A stretch of 64,000 nt of DNA from Caryophanales bacterium (GTDB lineage Bacteria; Bacillota; Bacilli; CAJFEE01), in NCBI GenBank assembly GCA_029256085.1, contig JAQSYP010000007.1, forward strand, positions 1-64,000, written 5' to 3'. How positions within the stretch are numbered: the first letter of the stretch is position 1; each line of letters starts with the position of its first letter. The notes beneath the pieces were generated by a model that was not told the DNA's origin, did no database searches, and saw only the letters and a list, made by a program, of their open reading frames with translations. Position numbers and translations under genes: made by a program. Positions 28,282 through 37,244 of this stretch are shown one piece after another.

Positions 28282-29961
28282 CTAACTTTTCATCTTAGAA
28301 TGAAAGTGAGGACTACGACGACGTTTACGTTCGCCTTTATCTCTAGTTTGTATAAGTGTTGTTAATGAGCCAAAAATCATAAGTGCAATTCCAATTGTCT
28401 GCTCTTCACTTAAAATTAATGTCCCAGATATTAGCAATCCTGTCCCAAAAATTGAATTAATAATTCTTTTTGTATTTCTGGATTGTTGGTTTATCATTTT
28501 ATTTTCAAAAGAAAGGGATGGCTTAAATCTCAGCTCGCCCGATTCTAATTGATCAATAACGTTTAACACTTTTCTAGTACTTGGAATAACATTAAGAAAG
28601 ACATTTTTAACTTGATCAATTATAGTATCTCTTGCGAAAGAATCCTCTGAATCATCTTCATCCATCATATCCTTTACAAATGGCTTGGCAATTCCAACAA
28701 AATCAAAGTTTTTGTCTAGACCGTTACAAATACTGAAGACAGTAATTATAGCCTTACCTAAAAAAGTAGTTTGAGATGGTATTTGAAATGGCATTTGATA
28801 TAGAAACTCACGCATTTCCAAAAGAAACTCTTCTTTATCTAAGTTATTAAAATTAAATCCTTCGTCAGTTAGATTTTCTAGGATAACTTTTACATTTTTA
28901 GTTAAAGCTGATTTATCAGCATGCTTACGCAAAAAGCCTAATTTATTAAATGCCTCGACTAGTCCACCTGCATCTTTCAAGTAAACTGACATCGCAAGTT
29001 GGAACATATTTTCCCGCATCGCTGTCGATACAGTTCCGACCATTCCAAAATCTATGAAAACTATTGTTCCATCTTCCTTAACAAGTATATTACCTGGATG
29101 CGGATCAGCATGAAAGAATCCATCTTCAAGCAACTGCTTTAAATAAGACATGAAAAGAATTTGTGCTAATTTTTTGTTTTTGACTTTATTGCTTGTTAAT
29201 TTATGTGTTTCATTGATTTTGACTCCAGTAATATACTCCATCACTAATACTTTGTTTGTAGTATAGTCCCAATAAACTTTTGGAACAGATACCCCTGGAA
29301 ATTCGCTAAAACTATCACCAAACTTCTCGATATTTTTTGCTTCTTTTAAGTAATCAAGTTCTTCATTAATTACTTCGTCGAACTCATCGTATACGTCGTT
29401 TAAATCAACATAATTCCCAACTTTAGTAAATTTCCGAGCAAACACAGTTAGTATTTTAAGCGTTTTTAAATCTAACGCTACGATATCTTCAATACCTGGC
29501 CTCATTACTTTGACAGCAACCATTGTTCCATCTGGCAAATGTGCTCTATGAACTTGACCTAATGATGCAGCTGCAATTGGCGTTGGTTCAAACGAATCTA
29601 GTGTATCTACTTTTAAGCTTGAATGTTCTGATTCTATTCTTTTAATAATTACTTCAGAGCATTCTGGTGCAACTGAATCCTGAAGTGTCGAAAGTGTATC
29701 AGTATATTCTTTTGGCAATATATCAACTCTAGAGCTAATAAATTGGCCCAGCTTGATAATAAGTCCACCCATTTCTACTGCAACAATAGAAAATTTATTT
29801 GCTTGGGATAAATATATTGCTTTATACTTTTTATCAGCTTTTGCCTTAGACATGAATCGTTTAGTTTTCCCAAGCCACCAAAACTGGGCTATGAATCCAA
29901 AAAACATAAAGAACGTTTTGCGAAATCTTTTGTTGAAAATTAAACGTGCAAATTCTCGCAT
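28282..29961 (-). CDS. AarF/UbiB (ABC1) atypical protein kinase-like
   Basis: 559 aa. ABC1-family motifs: GGLIIKLGQFISSR (KxGQ), AAASLGQVHRAHL with the Ala-rich loop, VAVKVMRPGI (catalytic Lys), FHADPHPGNI (catalytic Asp) and VFIDFGMVG (DFG). Two C-terminal hydrophobic helices (about 505-545) anchor it to the membrane. Relatives support quinone biosynthesis; in a menaquinone-using Bacillales species the exact role is open. The AbrB gene lies 28 bases upstream on the same strand. Confidence 0.9.
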   Translation of the reverse strand: MREFARLIFNKRFRKTFFMFFGFIAQFWWLGKTKRFMSKAKADKKYKAIYLSQANKFSIVAVEMGGLIIKLGQFISSRVDILPKEYTDTLSTLQDSVAPECSEVIIKRIESEHSSLKVDTLDSFEPTPIAAASLGQVHRAHLPDGTMVAVKVMRPGIEDIVALDLKTLKILTVFARKFTKVGNYVDLNDVYDEFDEVINEELDYLKEAKNIEKFGDSFSEFPGVSVPKVYWDYTTNKVLVMEYITGVKINETHKLTSNKVKNKKLAQILFMSYLKQLLEDGFFHADPHPGNILVKEDGTIVFIDFGMVGTVSTAMRENMFQLAMSVYLKDAGGLVEAFNKLGFLRKHADKSALTKNVKVILENLTDEGFNFNNLDKEEFLLEMREFLYQMPFQIPSQTTFLGKAIITVFSICNGLDKNFDFVGIAKPFVKDMMDEDDSEDSFARDTIIDQVKNVFLNVIPSTRKVLNVIDQLESGELRFKPSLSFENKMINQQSRNTKRIINSIFGTGLLISGTLILSEEQTIGIALMIFGSLTTLIQTRDKGERKRRRSPHFHSKMKS

Positions 29962-29989
29962 TATTGTTCTCCTTTTCTATATAAACATT

Positions 29990-30256
29990 TTACTCTTCGT
30001 CGTCTTCTGTTTGGTTTTCTGTTACATCGAAAATTTCTTTTGCAATCTTGTCAAATCGCTTTGATTTGTTAAAAAAGAAGTTTGCAAATTTATTCATAAT
30101 TTCAGATTTAACAAGAATCACTGTACCTTTTCTAGCATTACCAAAAACAACAAATTTCTCACCTGGTTGAATATCAAGTTCTTCTCTAGCTTCAGCAGGA
30201 ATTACTACTTGGCCTCTTTCACCAACACTAGTAGTTCCAAATATTTTTCCATGCAT
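29990..30256 (-). CDS. AbrB/SpoVT-type transcription regulator
   Basis: 88 aa. Residues 5-50 form a swapped-hairpin AbrB DNA-binding domain (TSVGERGQVVIPAEAREELDIQPGEKFVVFG in parts). The C-terminal ~35 residues are a charged helix and acidic tail (ENQTEDDEE) unlike the AbrB C-domain. It probably acts on its own operon with the AarF-like kinase. GGAGGTGATG lies before the ATG. Confidence 0.88.
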   Translation of the reverse strand: MHGKIFGTTSVGERGQVVIPAEAREELDIQPGEKFVVFGNARKGTVILVKSEIMNKFANFFFNKSKRFDKIAKEIFDVTENQTEDDEE

Positions 30257-30365
30257 ATTTCATCACCTCCACACTAGTATGATATATCATACTTTTCACA
30301 CTAACAATACTTTATATGTAATTTAATAAATATTTAATAATTATAAAGAAAACTAACTAAACAGA

Positions 30366-30417
30366 GGCTTATACTTTCCCTATAGCCAAAGAAAACTCGG
30401 CGATTGCCGAGCCTTCT
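30366..30417. repeat. Three-hairpin repeat, short permuted copy D
   Basis: This copy has the right end of the element (TTATACTTTCCCTATAGCC) directly followed by its left end (AAAGAAAACTCGGC..GCCGAG); full copies have them in the opposite order about 90 bases apart. On the minus strand the CTCGGC hairpin plus TTTTCTTT ends the Pnkp gene, whose stop is 7 bases away. Confidence 0.75.
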
Positions 30418-30423
30418 ACTAAG

Positions 30424-32976
30424 TTACAACCGTGGATCAACCTGATCGGCCTGCTGCGCAAGTACTCCAAGCACGCATTCATGAACTCGTTCAAGTGATT
30501 CACCAGCAACGAATCTTCTAATACCCTCTACTCCTAAACTGAATTCATTGATGGCTTGTTTTTGCTTTTTGCTAGTTTTACGTTTTTTCAATCGCTTCAG
30601 GTTATCTGGTAATAAATAATCCATACCATATACTATACGAAGAAAGTCTCTTCCCCTAACCTTAATTGCAGGTTGATAAATTTTGAGTTCTGAATCATTA
30701 ATATATAAATCTGGCTTTATTACTATACCCTCAAAACCATTACAAGCTATTTCTTTCCACCATTCAATTACCCCAGTTTCACTTTCTACATCATTAACTA
30801 ACTTAAACTCAGTTTCTATAAACAAACTAGAATATGAGGCAAGTTCACGCCCCATCTCTATATGCCATGTTTGTGGTTTATCAAAAAATGCTTTACCACT
30901 ATGAGCTATAATATATAAGGATTCAATTTGAATTTCTCCCATTTCTTCATCTTGTACCCCATAATCTTGAAAGACTTTCTTAAATTTTTTGGCATTTTCA
31001 AGCATTGCATTATACTCATCAATCCATCCTTGTAGTTTTGGATTTTTTAAAAACATCATTTTTTCCATTAACTTAGATCGATCTAGTATTGCACTTTCTG
31101 ACACATTAGAGTATAAGCTAATTTGTTCCTTAGCTTTTATATTCCAAGGCATAATTTCAACATCTATCAAAACAAAATCAGTCTCATACTTTTTAAAGTA
31201 GTTATTTTCAACTAAATCACTAACAATTCTTGAAACAAGTATCCTTTCGACCTTTTCCTCAAAAAACCGACTTCCATTACTTGAATAAATAATTCCTAAC
31301 GACTCAATCCCAGTATACTTAACTGCAGATTCAATATCTTTGAATAAAAACAGAACACCCCGACTACCCATATTCTTTTTCATAGCAATCATTGTTGATA
31401 CACCATTACTTCGGTAGTAATCAAATGCCTCACCTGGATGTTCTAAATAACAATCTAATTTAGATGTATATGGTGTTGGACTTGTCGTTGGTGGAATGTA
31501 AACCATTTGTTCAATTGGTATTGTTGAGTGTGATACAGTTTCAATAGCATGCCTAACTAAATCTGGATAAACTAAAATACTTCCAAACGATTCGGTTTGT
31601 ATTCTATAACCATCTATAAGTTTATGTATGTTAGGTGGTACGAGACGCTTTGATTCCAGTTCAATTAATGGATTTTTCTCTTCTCCCGAGTAATTCATAG
31701 CGGACTTTATCGAAACAACTTCCCTTTCAGGATATCTAAAGGCAGTTAAATTACCACCATACACAGCACCTTGATTAATATTCACAGTATTATTTTCGAT
31801 TAGTGGATGTTGTTTGAGATAGTGACCCCAAACTATAAGTAAATTAGTTTTATGTTCTAAATACCATTCCTCACTGCTGTTATCACCACTACGACAAAAA
31901 TCTGAAATCCTAGGAGACTGTTTTCCAATATAGTGGTCTTTAATACCTGCATGAGTACCCACTGCAATTTGAACCCCGTTTTCAGTAAAAACATAATGAG
32001 ATGGGGAATTAAATAGGAACTGTTTTAATTCTTCTTTTAACTCTTCCAATTTTTCAATACCATATTCAATTTTATAAGATTCAAAGTCAGAAGCTAATTT
32101 GGGGGCGATATTCATACTCTTAGTTTCTTCATTTATCCAATTAGCTATTTCAAATCCATTACTACTATCAACCATATATGCAAGGTTGTTATCAACATGT
32201 CGTTTTAAAAATATAATAGACTTTAAAGATTCCGGACCACTGCCAATTACATTTCCAATAGAAACAAATTTTCTTCCGTTTAAGTGAATAAATAATCCCA
32301 TATCATTTTCTCGATATCCTAACTTACTCAATAATAAAATCATTTCGTTATAACAGCCATTAATGTCACCGATAAAGTCTATTCCTTCTCCGACATTTAG
32401 TTCAAGAGGATTTTTCCGTCTCACAATACTAGGACTCTCATACTCATCTATATAATAAATTAAAGAAAAACCTTCATCTTTGAAAGACTTTCTTTCTTTA
32501 ATAAACCTTAGATACTGCTGCTTTACTCGTCTTATTCCTCGTGGCTGATCGCGATTTGAGTCACGGGTTAGTAATATATCTTCAGGAATATTCATCACTA
32601 TTGCTACAATAGGGACATGGTTCCTTCGTGCTATATCAATATATTTTTTTCGGTCTCCGTGCTGCAAATGTGTTGCATCTACGAAAGTTAACTTATTTAA
32701 ACGGCATCTTGCTTCAACAACAGTATCCATCAAAGCAAATGCTTCAATTGAAATTCTCTTGTATAGATCTTGGAGAGCGTCCGATTCATCTTTTGACCTG
32801 TTTTTCAATTCTACGAAATCTATATCACTAACCATAAGTCGAAAATCATCTGAACTCACAACTTCTGAAGTCATAATTACTTTTTTCATTAATAAATCCT
32901 TTAAAAAAGTAGACTTCCCGCTATTCGATGGTCCAATCAGAAGAACAATACCCGTGTGTGGTATTTGTAGTTTCAT
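30424..32976 (-). CDS. pnkp: Polynucleotide kinase-phosphatase-ligase (Pnkp) with a degenerate phosphatase
   Basis: 850 aa, the usual length of bacterial Pnkp. Kinase (1-180): P-loop GPSNSGKST (15-23), VDATHLQ, and Arg-rich LTRDSNRDQPRGI, all intact. Phosphatase (200-420): family motif GDxHG reads GDING (203-207), GDLVDRG reads GNVIGSG (241-247), and GNHD reads DSSNG (270-274); only HAG (342) and GH (384) remain. Ligase (500-850): K534 in KKNMGSRG, GSRFFEE, DVEIMPWN, EGIVIKP and QPAIKVRGRDFLRIVYG are intact. Hence a 5'-kinase and RNA ligase with a probably dead 3'-phosphatase. The ATG overlaps the hen1 stop by 4 bases. Confidence 0.92.
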   Translation of the reverse strand: MKLQIPHTGIVLLIGPSNSGKSTFLKDLLMKKVIMTSEVVSSDDFRLMVSDIDFVELKNRSKDESDALQDLYKRISIEAFALMDTVVEARCRLNKLTFVDATHLQHGDRKKYIDIARRNHVPIVAIVMNIPEDILLTRDSNRDQPRGIRRVKQQYLRFIKERKSFKDEGFSLIYYIDEYESPSIVRRKNPLELNVGEGIDFIGDINGCYNEMILLLSKLGYRENDMGLFIHLNGRKFVSIGNVIGSGPESLKSIIFLKRHVDNNLAYMVDSSNGFEIANWINEETKSMNIAPKLASDFESYKIEYGIEKLEELKEELKQFLFNSPSHYVFTENGVQIAVGTHAGIKDHYIGKQSPRISDFCRSGDNSSEEWYLEHKTNLLIVWGHYLKQHPLIENNTVNINQGAVYGGNLTAFRYPEREVVSIKSAMNYSGEEKNPLIELESKRLVPPNIHKLIDGYRIQTESFGSILVYPDLVRHAIETVSHSTIPIEQMVYIPPTTSPTPYTSKLDCYLEHPGEAFDYYRSNGVSTMIAMKKNMGSRGVLFLFKDIESAVKYTGIESLGIIYSSNGSRFFEEKVERILVSRIVSDLVENNYFKKYETDFVLIDVEIMPWNIKAKEQISLYSNVSESAILDRSKLMEKMMFLKNPKLQGWIDEYNAMLENAKKFKKVFQDYGVQDEEMGEIQIESLYIIAHSGKAFFDKPQTWHIEMGRELASYSSLFIETEFKLVNDVESETGVIEWWKEIACNGFEGIVIKPDLYINDSELKIYQPAIKVRGRDFLRIVYGMDYLLPDNLKRLKKRKTSKKQKQAINEFSLGVEGIRRFVAGESLERVHECVLGVLAQQADQVDPRL

Positions 32977-34187
32977 ACTGACTCCTCATTTCTAGAGAAA
33001 ATACAAATCATTTCTCCCTCATATTCATCAGAGGAATTACTATATCCATAATTAACCCCTAAGTCTCTACACCAATCATAATTAATTTTATTTGTAGTTA
33101 AGATTAACATCTTGGGCTTATATTTATTAAATATTGTCTCAAATACTTTAGGGGATCGTTGTTCAGTGTTATTAATAACTTCATTAATAATCATTACATC
33201 CTTATTTAATAATTTTTCATTAAAATAAACTAAAGATCCCCATGTGCTAGTTGGCGTAATAAAATCAGCTTTTTGGGCCGCTTTTTCAAAACGTTTAACT
33301 GCACGCAAAGTTAAACTTTGGGATGTATCAACTGCCAAAATTTCTTCAATCCCTTTAACAAATCCAAGTCTGAGAGATAGTTTTCCATCTTTGGAACCAA
33401 AATCAACAATACTATTTCTTGGTTCTATACAACTGACTAATTTTACTATCTTCTCATGTCTAAAATCTTCTAGGCTTACTCTTCGTTCCTTTTTAGATCT
33501 TAATTCAAGATTTTGAAAAACTTCCTTGAAGCGCAAAGATCTTTGTAGTATAAAGTCACGCAGTGGATGCTTGTCCAGCCAGCCCTCACCGTAACGTTCA
33601 ACCTTCTCAATTTCCTTTTTATCAATATAATAATGCTTATAATTATCCAATACAGGTATAAGTAAGAATATTTGCCTAAGACCAATTTGAAGTGTGGTCT
33701 CTCCTTTAAGATTAATAAACATTGTCGTTTCATGCCTCATAATCTCAGTTTGAAATGCAAGTGGTTCAAACAATTCTAAAATTTTATCCTCTGACATATC
33801 TGATACAACTGGACCGAAACTAAACTCAAATTGAAATTTGTAATTCACCCAACACAAATAATCTTCATGAGGTTGCCCATTTAGCGCTGTGCCTAAAGAA
33901 GGTCTAACAAGTGTACAAAATATACTACTAACCACAAATTCTCGATTATTTATATAATTAGTCATTTGATTTTTGCTTGATGAAGTTTTGATTATTTCAA
34001 ATGTATTAGGTGTTACAAATATTGTTGCTTCAATCTCTGTTTCCGAAAACTTCGTATAAAACATCCTGACTAGATGACCCTTTTGATTTCTTTCATAAAT
34101 ATTATTTGGATTTTTTGCTAGCAAATGAGACACTACTTGAGCGTTTTCACCTGTAGCTTTAATTGACAGTTGCATATAACTTATCAC
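32973..34187 (-). CDS. hen1: Hen1 RNA-repair protein with a degenerate methyltransferase domain
   Basis: 404 aa, shorter than usual (about 460). The N-terminal half (~5-230) matches Hen1-N, the part that binds and activates the Pnkp ligase (QLSIKATGENAQVVSHLL, LVRPSLGTALNGQP). The methyltransferase half keeps a weak SAM-binding loop (VDFGSKDGKL, 261-270). The family's metal-binding motif EVIEH reads EVINN (336-340), and the segment that normally brings the last metal His (HRFEWTRAEF-like) is absent. Start GTG at 34187 has AGGAAAG upstream; ATG at 34175 is possible. 2'-O-methylation is therefore doubtful; a scaffold role is likelier. Confidence 0.88.
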   Translation of the reverse strand: MISYMQLSIKATGENAQVVSHLLAKNPNNIYERNQKGHLVRMFYTKFSETEIEATIFVTPNTFEIIKTSSSKNQMTNYINNREFVVSSIFCTLVRPSLGTALNGQPHEDYLCWVNYKFQFEFSFGPVVSDMSEDKILELFEPLAFQTEIMRHETTMFINLKGETTLQIGLRQIFLLIPVLDNYKHYYIDKKEIEKVERYGEGWLDKHPLRDFILQRSLRFKEVFQNLELRSKKERRVSLEDFRHEKIVKLVSCIEPRNSIVDFGSKDGKLSLRLGFVKGIEEILAVDTSQSLTLRAVKRFEKAAQKADFITPTSTWGSLVYFNEKLLNKDVMIINEVINNTEQRSPKVFETIFNKYKPKMLILTTNKINYDWCRDLGVNYGYSNSSDEYEGEMICIFSRNEESV

Positions 34188-34299
34188 TACTTTCCTTTTA
34201 AATGCCCATTATATTTTCAACCATTTTTTAAAATGTGAAACATGTTTTGAATTAATATATAATATAGTTAGTTAGCACTATTTATTAAGGAGGATAAGA

Positions 34300-35136
34300 A
34301 TGTTAACTCCAAAACAATTGTTAGAAATCCGTGAGCTTCAAAATAAGTGTGAAATCGAAGATGGTTTAATGTTAAAGCTAAATTGGGACATGTTAAATTC
34401 TCGCTCATCCAATGAAAAAACAGATTTCCTTCACTATGTTAATACTAAACTAGTTGGTTTTATCGGTATATATGGATTTGGAAATAAAGTAGAAGTTTGT
34501 GGAATGGTAGACCCTGAGTTTCGTAGAAGGGGTATTTTTACAAAGCTATTTAAGGAAGCACTAATGGAAATTAAGGAGCGACAGTTTAGAAAAATTTTAA
34601 TAAATGCACCTGGTAACTCCGAAACAGCTAAAGGATTATTAGATAGCATTCCTTGTAAATTTGACATAACTGAATATCAAATGAGATGCACAGAAACATT
34701 AGCCAATCCAGAGCTCGACGAGATAAAAGTGCGCATAGCAACCCCTGAGGATTTTGATAAAGAAATACAAATAGAAGTTGAATGTTTCGGTTTTGAAAAG
34801 GAAGATGCAATTGATTTCTATCATCAAGTCCGTCGCGAAGGAAGAGATTTTTACGTAATTGAATTTCATGGTGAAGTTGTTGGAAAAATGCGTGTTTCAT
34901 ATTTTAAGGGTGAAGCATGGATCTTTGGATTCGGTATTTTGCCAAAATTCCAAGGAAGAGGTATTGGGAGAAAGGTTCTTTCATATATCGTTTCAAATGA
35001 GCTGAAAAATGGATATAACGTTGTTCTAGAGGTAGAAGCAAAAAATGATCATGCATTAAGACTATACGAATCTTGCGGATTTAGAAAGTACAGCTCTCAA
35101 GATTATTATGACTATAAACTAAGTTTAGGAGAATAA
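34300..35136 (+). CDS. Tandem GNAT-domain N-acetyltransferase
   Basis: 278 aa, two GNAT folds. The first has PEFRRRGIFTKLFKEAL (residues ~72-88). The second has the fuller acetyl-CoA loop LPKFQGRGIGRKVLSYIV (~215-232), with DHALRLYESCGF near the end, so it is probably the catalytic one. Substrate unknown. AAGGAGG precedes the ATG. Followed 4 bases later by the exonuclease gene, so likely one transcript; divergent from hen1. Confidence 0.88.
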   Translation: MLTPKQLLEIRELQNKCEIEDGLMLKLNWDMLNSRSSNEKTDFLHYVNTKLVGFIGIYGFGNKVEVCGMVDPEFRRRGIFTKLFKEALMEIKERQFRKILINAPGNSETAKGLLDSIPCKFDITEYQMRCTETLANPELDEIKVRIATPEDFDKEIQIEVECFGFEKEDAIDFYHQVRREGRDFYVIEFHGEVVGKMRVSYFKGEAWIFGFGILPKFQGRGIGRKVLSYIVSNELKNGYNVVLEVEAKNDHALRLYESCGFRKYSSQDYYDYKLSLGE

Positions 35137-35140
35137 CTAG

Positions 35141-36058
35141 ATGATATCTCCAGTCCGTGATTGGAAGGAATTTGAAAATAATAGTGAGAAAATAGAATTG
35201 TTAAGATCTTGGAAATTAGTGTCGGCAAAGGCTACAGTAATCAAACCATTTTATTATCGTGGTTATTACACTTCTGAGCCTGTTAGTTGCGATGTGATTG
35301 GCTACGTGGATGAGAATGAAATAATTATTTGTATAGGCGAAGGTTTAACACATTCTATATTTACAGAGCATTTTAGACAAATGCAAGAAGGGCTAAGTCA
35401 TATTCAGGCAGATCTACTTCCTGTTGAAGTGGATTGCACTGTCATAGATAATAATACCTCAGTTAACTGTCTAAAGGACTTCGTAGCAATTGATGTAGAA
35501 ACAGCAAATACTAATCGTCACAGTATTTGCTCAATTGCACTTGTTTTTGTTGAAAATGGAAAAATAGTAGACTCGTATTATACTTTAATTAACCCTGAGG
35601 AAAATTTTGACCGCAGAAATATAGGAATTCACGGAATATACCCACTCGACGTAATAGATGCTCCAACATTTGATGTTTTCTATGAGTCTATTAAGCATAG
35701 GCTAGAACATAAAAGGCTAATAGCACATAACGTTAGCTTTGATGGCTATGCCTTAAGAGATGTTCTGAGTAAGTACGGTGTAACTCCAGTAAATCATAAG
35801 TTCCTTTGCACGTTACAGATTGCTAAAAAGCTAGAAAAAAATGTCCAAAATTATAAGCTTCCATCTGTTTGTGAAGCTCTTGATATACCATTTGAAAATC
35901 ATCATCACGCATTAGCTGATGCAACAGCATGCGCTAATATTATGATTGAACTAATTAATAAGCATAAATTAGAAGATTTTAAAACTTTTACGAAGAAAAC
36001 TAGGTTAAAAGAAGGTAGTTTAACAAAAGATGGCTTCGAATCGTGCGTAACCGTATAA
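35141..36058 (+). CDS. DEDDh 3'-5' exonuclease with an extra N-terminal domain
   Basis: 305 aa. Residues ~108-275 form a DnaQ/PolC-type exonuclease: FVAIDVETAN (D-x-E), the middle Asp in AHNVSFDGYALRDVL, and HHHALADATACA (H and D). The first ~100 residues (FENNSEKIELLRSWKLVSA...) are not recognised and could be a substrate-binding domain. It may trim DNA or RNA. AGGAGAAT before the ATG overlaps the GNAT stop region. Confidence 0.88.
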   Translation: MISPVRDWKEFENNSEKIELLRSWKLVSAKATVIKPFYYRGYYTSEPVSCDVIGYVDENEIIICIGEGLTHSIFTEHFRQMQEGLSHIQADLLPVEVDCTVIDNNTSVNCLKDFVAIDVETANTNRHSICSIALVFVENGKIVDSYYTLINPEENFDRRNIGIHGIYPLDVIDAPTFDVFYESIKHRLEHKRLIAHNVSFDGYALRDVLSKYGVTPVNHKFLCTLQIAKKLEKNVQNYKLPSVCEALDIPFENHHHALADATACANIMIELINKHKLEDFKTFTKKTRLKEGSLTKDGFESCVTV

Positions 36059-36069
36059 TTTAGATATGA

Positions 36070-36097
36070 CTGTAGGTTAACTTCCTACAGTTTTTTA
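36070..36097 (+). terminator. Terminator of the GNAT-exonuclease operon
   Basis: CTGTAGG and CCTACAG pair around TTAACTT, followed by TTTTTT. Confidence 0.9.
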
Positions 36098-36186
36098 TTT
36101 AATCAAAAAATGGTATTATAAATAAGAATACTATCTATCTATTCTATAAATAATAATAGATATTATCGATGAAAGGATGTTACTTT

Positions 36187-37074
36187 ATGGATTTACATCA
36201 ACTGTATGTCTTTACAAAGGTAGTTGAACATAAAAGCTTTTCAAAAGCAGCAGATGACATATTCTTAAGTCAATCAACGATAAGTTCACATATACAATCA
36301 CTTGAGAAATCTCTTAATATAACACTCTTTGATCGTGTAGGTAGAGAAAGTATACTTACACCTTCAGGACAACAATTATACGATTGGGCATTAAAGCTTT
36401 TACTGCTAAAAGACCAGGCACTTTTAGATATAAAAAAAGGAAATAATGATTTTAAAGGAACGATTAAAGTAGCAGTTAGTACAGTTCCTAGCCAGTTTAT
36501 AATTCCAGGTATGATTAAGAAGTTCCGAGAAGATCACTCAAATGTTACGTTCCATCTTACTCAGTCCCCTTCAAAAGTTGTTTCTGAGAAAGTTCTGAGT
36601 GGCACAGTTGATTTTGGAATTCTTGGAGAAAAGTATGAAAATGATAAACTATGCTATATTCCCCTTACTAACGAAAAATTAGTATTAATTACTCCGAAAT
36701 CTTTAAATTTAACTGAACCCGTTACTTTTAAAAAAATCATGAAATATCCTATTATAATGAGAAATTCTGATTCTGGCACTAATTCAATATTCGAGAAATT
36801 CCTAAAATGTAATAAAATCTCAAAAGATGAGTTAAATATAATTGCATATACTGAAAATTTACTAGAGTTCGTTATGAAAGACATGGGAATTGCAATTATG
36901 TCTGAAATTGCAGCTAAAAATTATGCGAGAAATAATATGATAAGCATGTATGAAATTGAAGAATTTACTGATGAAAGAAGCTTTTACCTAGTGTATAACA
37001 TAAATAAAACCCAATCTCTAGTTTCTCAGCAATTTATTAAATCTATTAACCTACTTTTAGAACAAGTTGAATAA
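36187..37074 (+). CDS. LysR-family regulator, resembling selenium-metabolism-associated LysR
   Basis: 295 aa from ATG at 36187, which has AAAGGATG 7 bases upstream; the ATG at 36169 has no such site. N-terminal winged HTH (MDLHQLYVFTKVVEHKSFSKAAD.., SQSTISSHIQSLEKSL); effector domain ~90-295 (GTIKVAVSTVPSQFIIPGMIKKF, VDFGILGEK, YIPLTNEKLVLITP). The wording STISSHIQSLE, STVPSQF and EKLVLITP resembles, from memory, the LysR family found beside selenium genes; CysB-like regulators are the alternative. It fits the candidate selenoprotein at 51585. Not adjacent to sel genes here. Confidence 0.78.
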   Translation: MDLHQLYVFTKVVEHKSFSKAADDIFLSQSTISSHIQSLEKSLNITLFDRVGRESILTPSGQQLYDWALKLLLLKDQALLDIKKGNNDFKGTIKVAVSTVPSQFIIPGMIKKFREDHSNVTFHLTQSPSKVVSEKVLSGTVDFGILGEKYENDKLCYIPLTNEKLVLITPKSLNLTEPVTFKKIMKYPIIMRNSDSGTNSIFEKFLKCNKISKDELNIIAYTENLLEFVMKDMGIAIMSEIAAKNYARNNMISMYEIEEFTDERSFYLVYNINKTQSLVSQQFIKSINLLLEQVE

Positions 37075-37244
37075 TTTCATATTCTTACAGTAAAATATTC
37101 CTACAAATGTTTTCGATACTGACTAAAGACCTATGTTTCATTTACAGAAAATATTCTTATTCAGTAGCATAGTTAAACATTTATCGACATATATTCAAAC
37201 AAAAGCATAATGAATCATTATTTTTAGTTAGGGGTATATCAAAA

